Of a stretch of DNA of 51,422 nucleotides, positions 49,846 to 51,422 are shown one piece after another. Source of the stretch: CBFGTA01 sp965651595 (GTDB taxonomy: Bacteria; Actinomycetota; Actinomycetes; S36-B12; UBA10799); NCBI GenBank assembly GCA_965651595.1, contig CBFGTA010000001.1, positions 1 through 51,422 of the forward strand. The letters run 5' to 3'. The notes beneath the pieces were generated by a model, which worked only from the letters and a program-made list of their open reading frames with translations, searched no databases and was not told the DNA's origin. Numbering within the stretch: position 1 is the first letter of the stretch; the number at the start of each line of letters is the position of its first letter. A program made the position numbers and the translations under genes.

Positions 49846-51267
49846 CTAGGGACGGGGCATTTCGTCTGTGGGGATCCAGGCACCATGCAGCCCCATCGGA
49901 ACGCGATTGGGAATTTTCACGGTCGCGACCGGGCCCGTTGACACATCGTCGGAAGGCAGGATCAAGAAGTAGCTGGACCGGTCCGACACCCGTGCCGCGA
50001 ACGAGACGTAGTAGCCGCCCCTGTCGCCGCTCGGGCTTGGGACAAAGCAGGGTTCACCCAGGGCGAGCCCGTCTGATTGGTAGAAGGTGCCATCCCCGGT
50101 GATGGTGTCTACCGTGAGTACCCCGTCAAAGGATCCAGTAGGCAAGTCGTCGAGGGTCCCGCGAGCGCCGACCGCTGCCTGGGCATGTTGTGATCCAATG
50201 AGCCTGTCGTCGATGCGCGGGAACTCCATCGCCCTTTCCACGATTGCGGTTCGGGACAACTGCGTCCCCCCAGATGGGAGCCGGATTGACTCGTAGGCGG
50301 CCCTCGGAGTAGGCAATCCGGGCGCCAGACCGCCACCCAAATTGCTCCAGGTGACGGCCTGGAGCTCGACCCCATCGTCGCTGTCGAAAGCGTTGGCAAA
50401 ATGCCAAACCCAGAAAGGTTCTCCTTCGTACCAGCGAATTGCACCCTCACCAGATCGCGGGATAATGGCGACTTTCGATCCGAGTTCGGGCTTCCACTGC
50501 AGTGGAGAACCGCCATTCATTGCCGCGGCGATGTCGAGCACAGCAGGGTTGAGAGAAAGAACAATCTTGGTTTCGGTGATCGCGAAGTCGTGCACCATGT
50601 ACGCCACTCCGCCCGTGTCAACTTCGTGGGGCCCGGTCTTGACGCTTCCGTCGGGGTTGAGGATCAACCATTGGAGGAATGGGGCCTCCATGTTGTAGGT
50701 GAAGGTCACCATTTCCCCCGTCCTCGGGTCAACCTTGGGATGAGCCGCTGCCCCTTGGGGGAAGGCACCACCAAAGTCGTCCACGTGACCGGTCACCAGC
50801 TGCGGAGAAATACGGTAGGACTTGGTGGTCTCTGCCAGGGCGATCAGGGTGCCGTGGTGACAGACGACGTTGATGGCGGGCATGTCCCGAAAACTCCACG
50901 CCAGTTCTGGCCCTACATCATCCGGCCCGGGCAGGGCCCCGCTCATGATGCTCGGCCACAGGGCATGACCGGCCGCCTCTTCAATGTCCAGCATCGGCGT
51001 TCGCACGTAGGCATTCCGGTAGCTAGCCTTCCCGTTCTGCAAGCTGAGGGCATGGATCATGCCGTCACCTTCCATGGGATAGACGTAGGCGCCGAGTGGT
51101 GTAAATCGAGGGTTTGGCCCGTTGCGCAGGTAGCTACCGTCGAGGTCCCTTGGGATCTCGCCTTGTACCACTTCCAGATCCTCGGCGAAGATCTCGGTCT
51201 GGACCGGCTCGAAAACACCTGTCAGATGAGGGTTGGTCGTGGGATCGATCGGCGCAGGCAGCGGCAT
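49846..51267 (-). CDS. Carotenoid oxygenase-family protein (carotenoid/apocarotenoid or stilbene cleavage)
   Basis: Protein of 473 residues, the usual length for this seven-bladed beta-propeller Fe(II) dioxygenase. The substrate-channel start DLDGSYLRNGPNP is present, and the four iron-binding histidines are all visible: AHPKVDPRTGE, MVHDFAIT, VWHFANAFD and GLHGAW near the C-terminus. It would cleave a carbon-carbon double bond in a carotenoid or a related compound, such as a stilbene or lignin fragment. I use ATG 51267, where the aligned part of the family begins; the frame is open to a GTG at 51342. No clear ribosome-binding site supports either. It is alone on the minus strand at the right edge. 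Confidence 0.92.
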   Translation of the reverse strand: MPLPAPIDPTTNPHLTGVFEPVQTEIFAEDLEVVQGEIPRDLDGSYLRNGPNPRFTPLGAYVYPMEGDGMIHALSLQNGKASYRNAYVRTPMLDIEEAAGHALWPSIMSGALPGPDDVGPELAWSFRDMPAINVVCHHGTLIALAETTKSYRISPQLVTGHVDDFGGAFPQGAAAHPKVDPRTGEMVTFTYNMEAPFLQWLILNPDGSVKTGPHEVDTGGVAYMVHDFAITETKIVLSLNPAVLDIAAAMNGGSPLQWKPELGSKVAIIPRSGEGAIRWYEGEPFWVWHFANAFDSDDGVELQAVTWSNLGGGLAPGLPTPRAAYESIRLPSGGTQLSRTAIVERAMEFPRIDDRLIGSQHAQAAVGARGTLDDLPTGSFDGVLTVDTITGDGTFYQSDGLALGEPCFVPSPSGDRGGYYVSFAARVSDRSSYFLILPSDDVSTGPVATVKIPNRVPMGLHGAWIPTDEMPRP

Positions 51268-51422
51268 GGTGGAAGTCAACCGGTTGCGGGAGAAAGTTGC
51301 AAGATCGTTAGACCCGAAGGGGGGCACCCAACCGCACTTCACGGAGCGGGTATTCGGCTGCGCCTGCGACCGTTCCTAAACACTGAGCAGGAGTGAGTCC
51401 TGCCCCGTGTGCCCCCGCGAAC

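Noticed and set aside
50401..51396. Plus-strand open frame of 331 codons opposite the carotenoid oxygenase
   Set aside because: It lies entirely antisense to a gene with all four iron-binding histidines and shows no motif itself.
1..51422. tRNA, rRNA, CRISPR arrays, insertion sequences
   Set aside because: I looked for TpsiC-arm sequences, regular repeat-spacer arrays and transposase motifs such as DDE blocks and found none; a covariance-model search would be more reliable for tRNA.

Overview
The window comes from the chromosome of a high-G+C Gram-positive bacterium (Actinomycetota); I cannot name a genus. The main evidence is gene order. A class A penicillin-binding protein, a GT87 membrane glycosyltransferase and the run rpsF-ssb-rpsR-rplI followed by dnaB match the layout found near oriC in mycobacteria and streptomycetes. 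Frequent GTG starts, GTGA/ATGA overlaps, hairpins without U-tracts and apparently leaderless promoters agree with this. I found no rRNA, tRNA, CRISPR array or intact transposase.

Layout. 1-5.3 kb: end of a penicillin-binding protein, convergent with a translationally coupled operon femX-like / alanine-racemase-like / GT87. 5.5-11.0 kb: endonuclease IV and three MFS exporters, two of them coupled. 11.1-13.0 kb: rpsF-ssb-rpsR-rplI with a promoter, a possible S6:S18 leader and a strong terminator hairpin. 13.1-15.3 kb: a low-molecular-weight tyrosine phosphatase divergent from dnaB, with DnaA-box-like sites between them. 15.3-21.8 kb: an accessory region with a hipBA toxin-antitoxin pair and operator-like repeats, decayed sequence including a broken metallophosphoesterase, and two divergent FAD monooxygenases. 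21.9-28.1 kb: a secreted protein of about 1190 residues with seven two-cysteine repeats, then a coupled GT87 enzyme and APC permease. 28.0-31.8 kb: a membrane hydroxylase, a FadR-type regulator with a palindromic operator at its own promoter, and a FUSC transporter.

32.1-37.2 kb is an amino-sugar cluster: nagA converges on a SIS-domain deaminase/isomerase, a ROK kinase with a histone-H1-like tail, and a sugar porter. Together they could import, phosphorylate, deacetylate and deaminate N-acetylglucosamine, and they lie near two M23 peptidases, which suggests peptidoglycan turnover. 37.4-42.0 kb: a membrane-bound SpoIIE phosphatase, an M23 peptidase, and an aminotransferase/omega-amidase pair. 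42.0-44.7 kb: copC followed by a CopD-CtaG fusion (copper handling for cytochrome oxidase). 44.8-51.3 kb: an acyl-CoA dehydrogenase with a palindromic operator, a small membrane protein, a second M23 peptidase, two small cysteine-containing secreted proteins and a carotenoid oxygenase.

The most unusual items are the ROK kinase tail, the seven-repeat secreted protein, the DnaA-box-like cluster before dnaB, and the small regulatory palindromes. Nothing here is clearly a new defence or mobile system. All functions are read from motifs and context without database searches.
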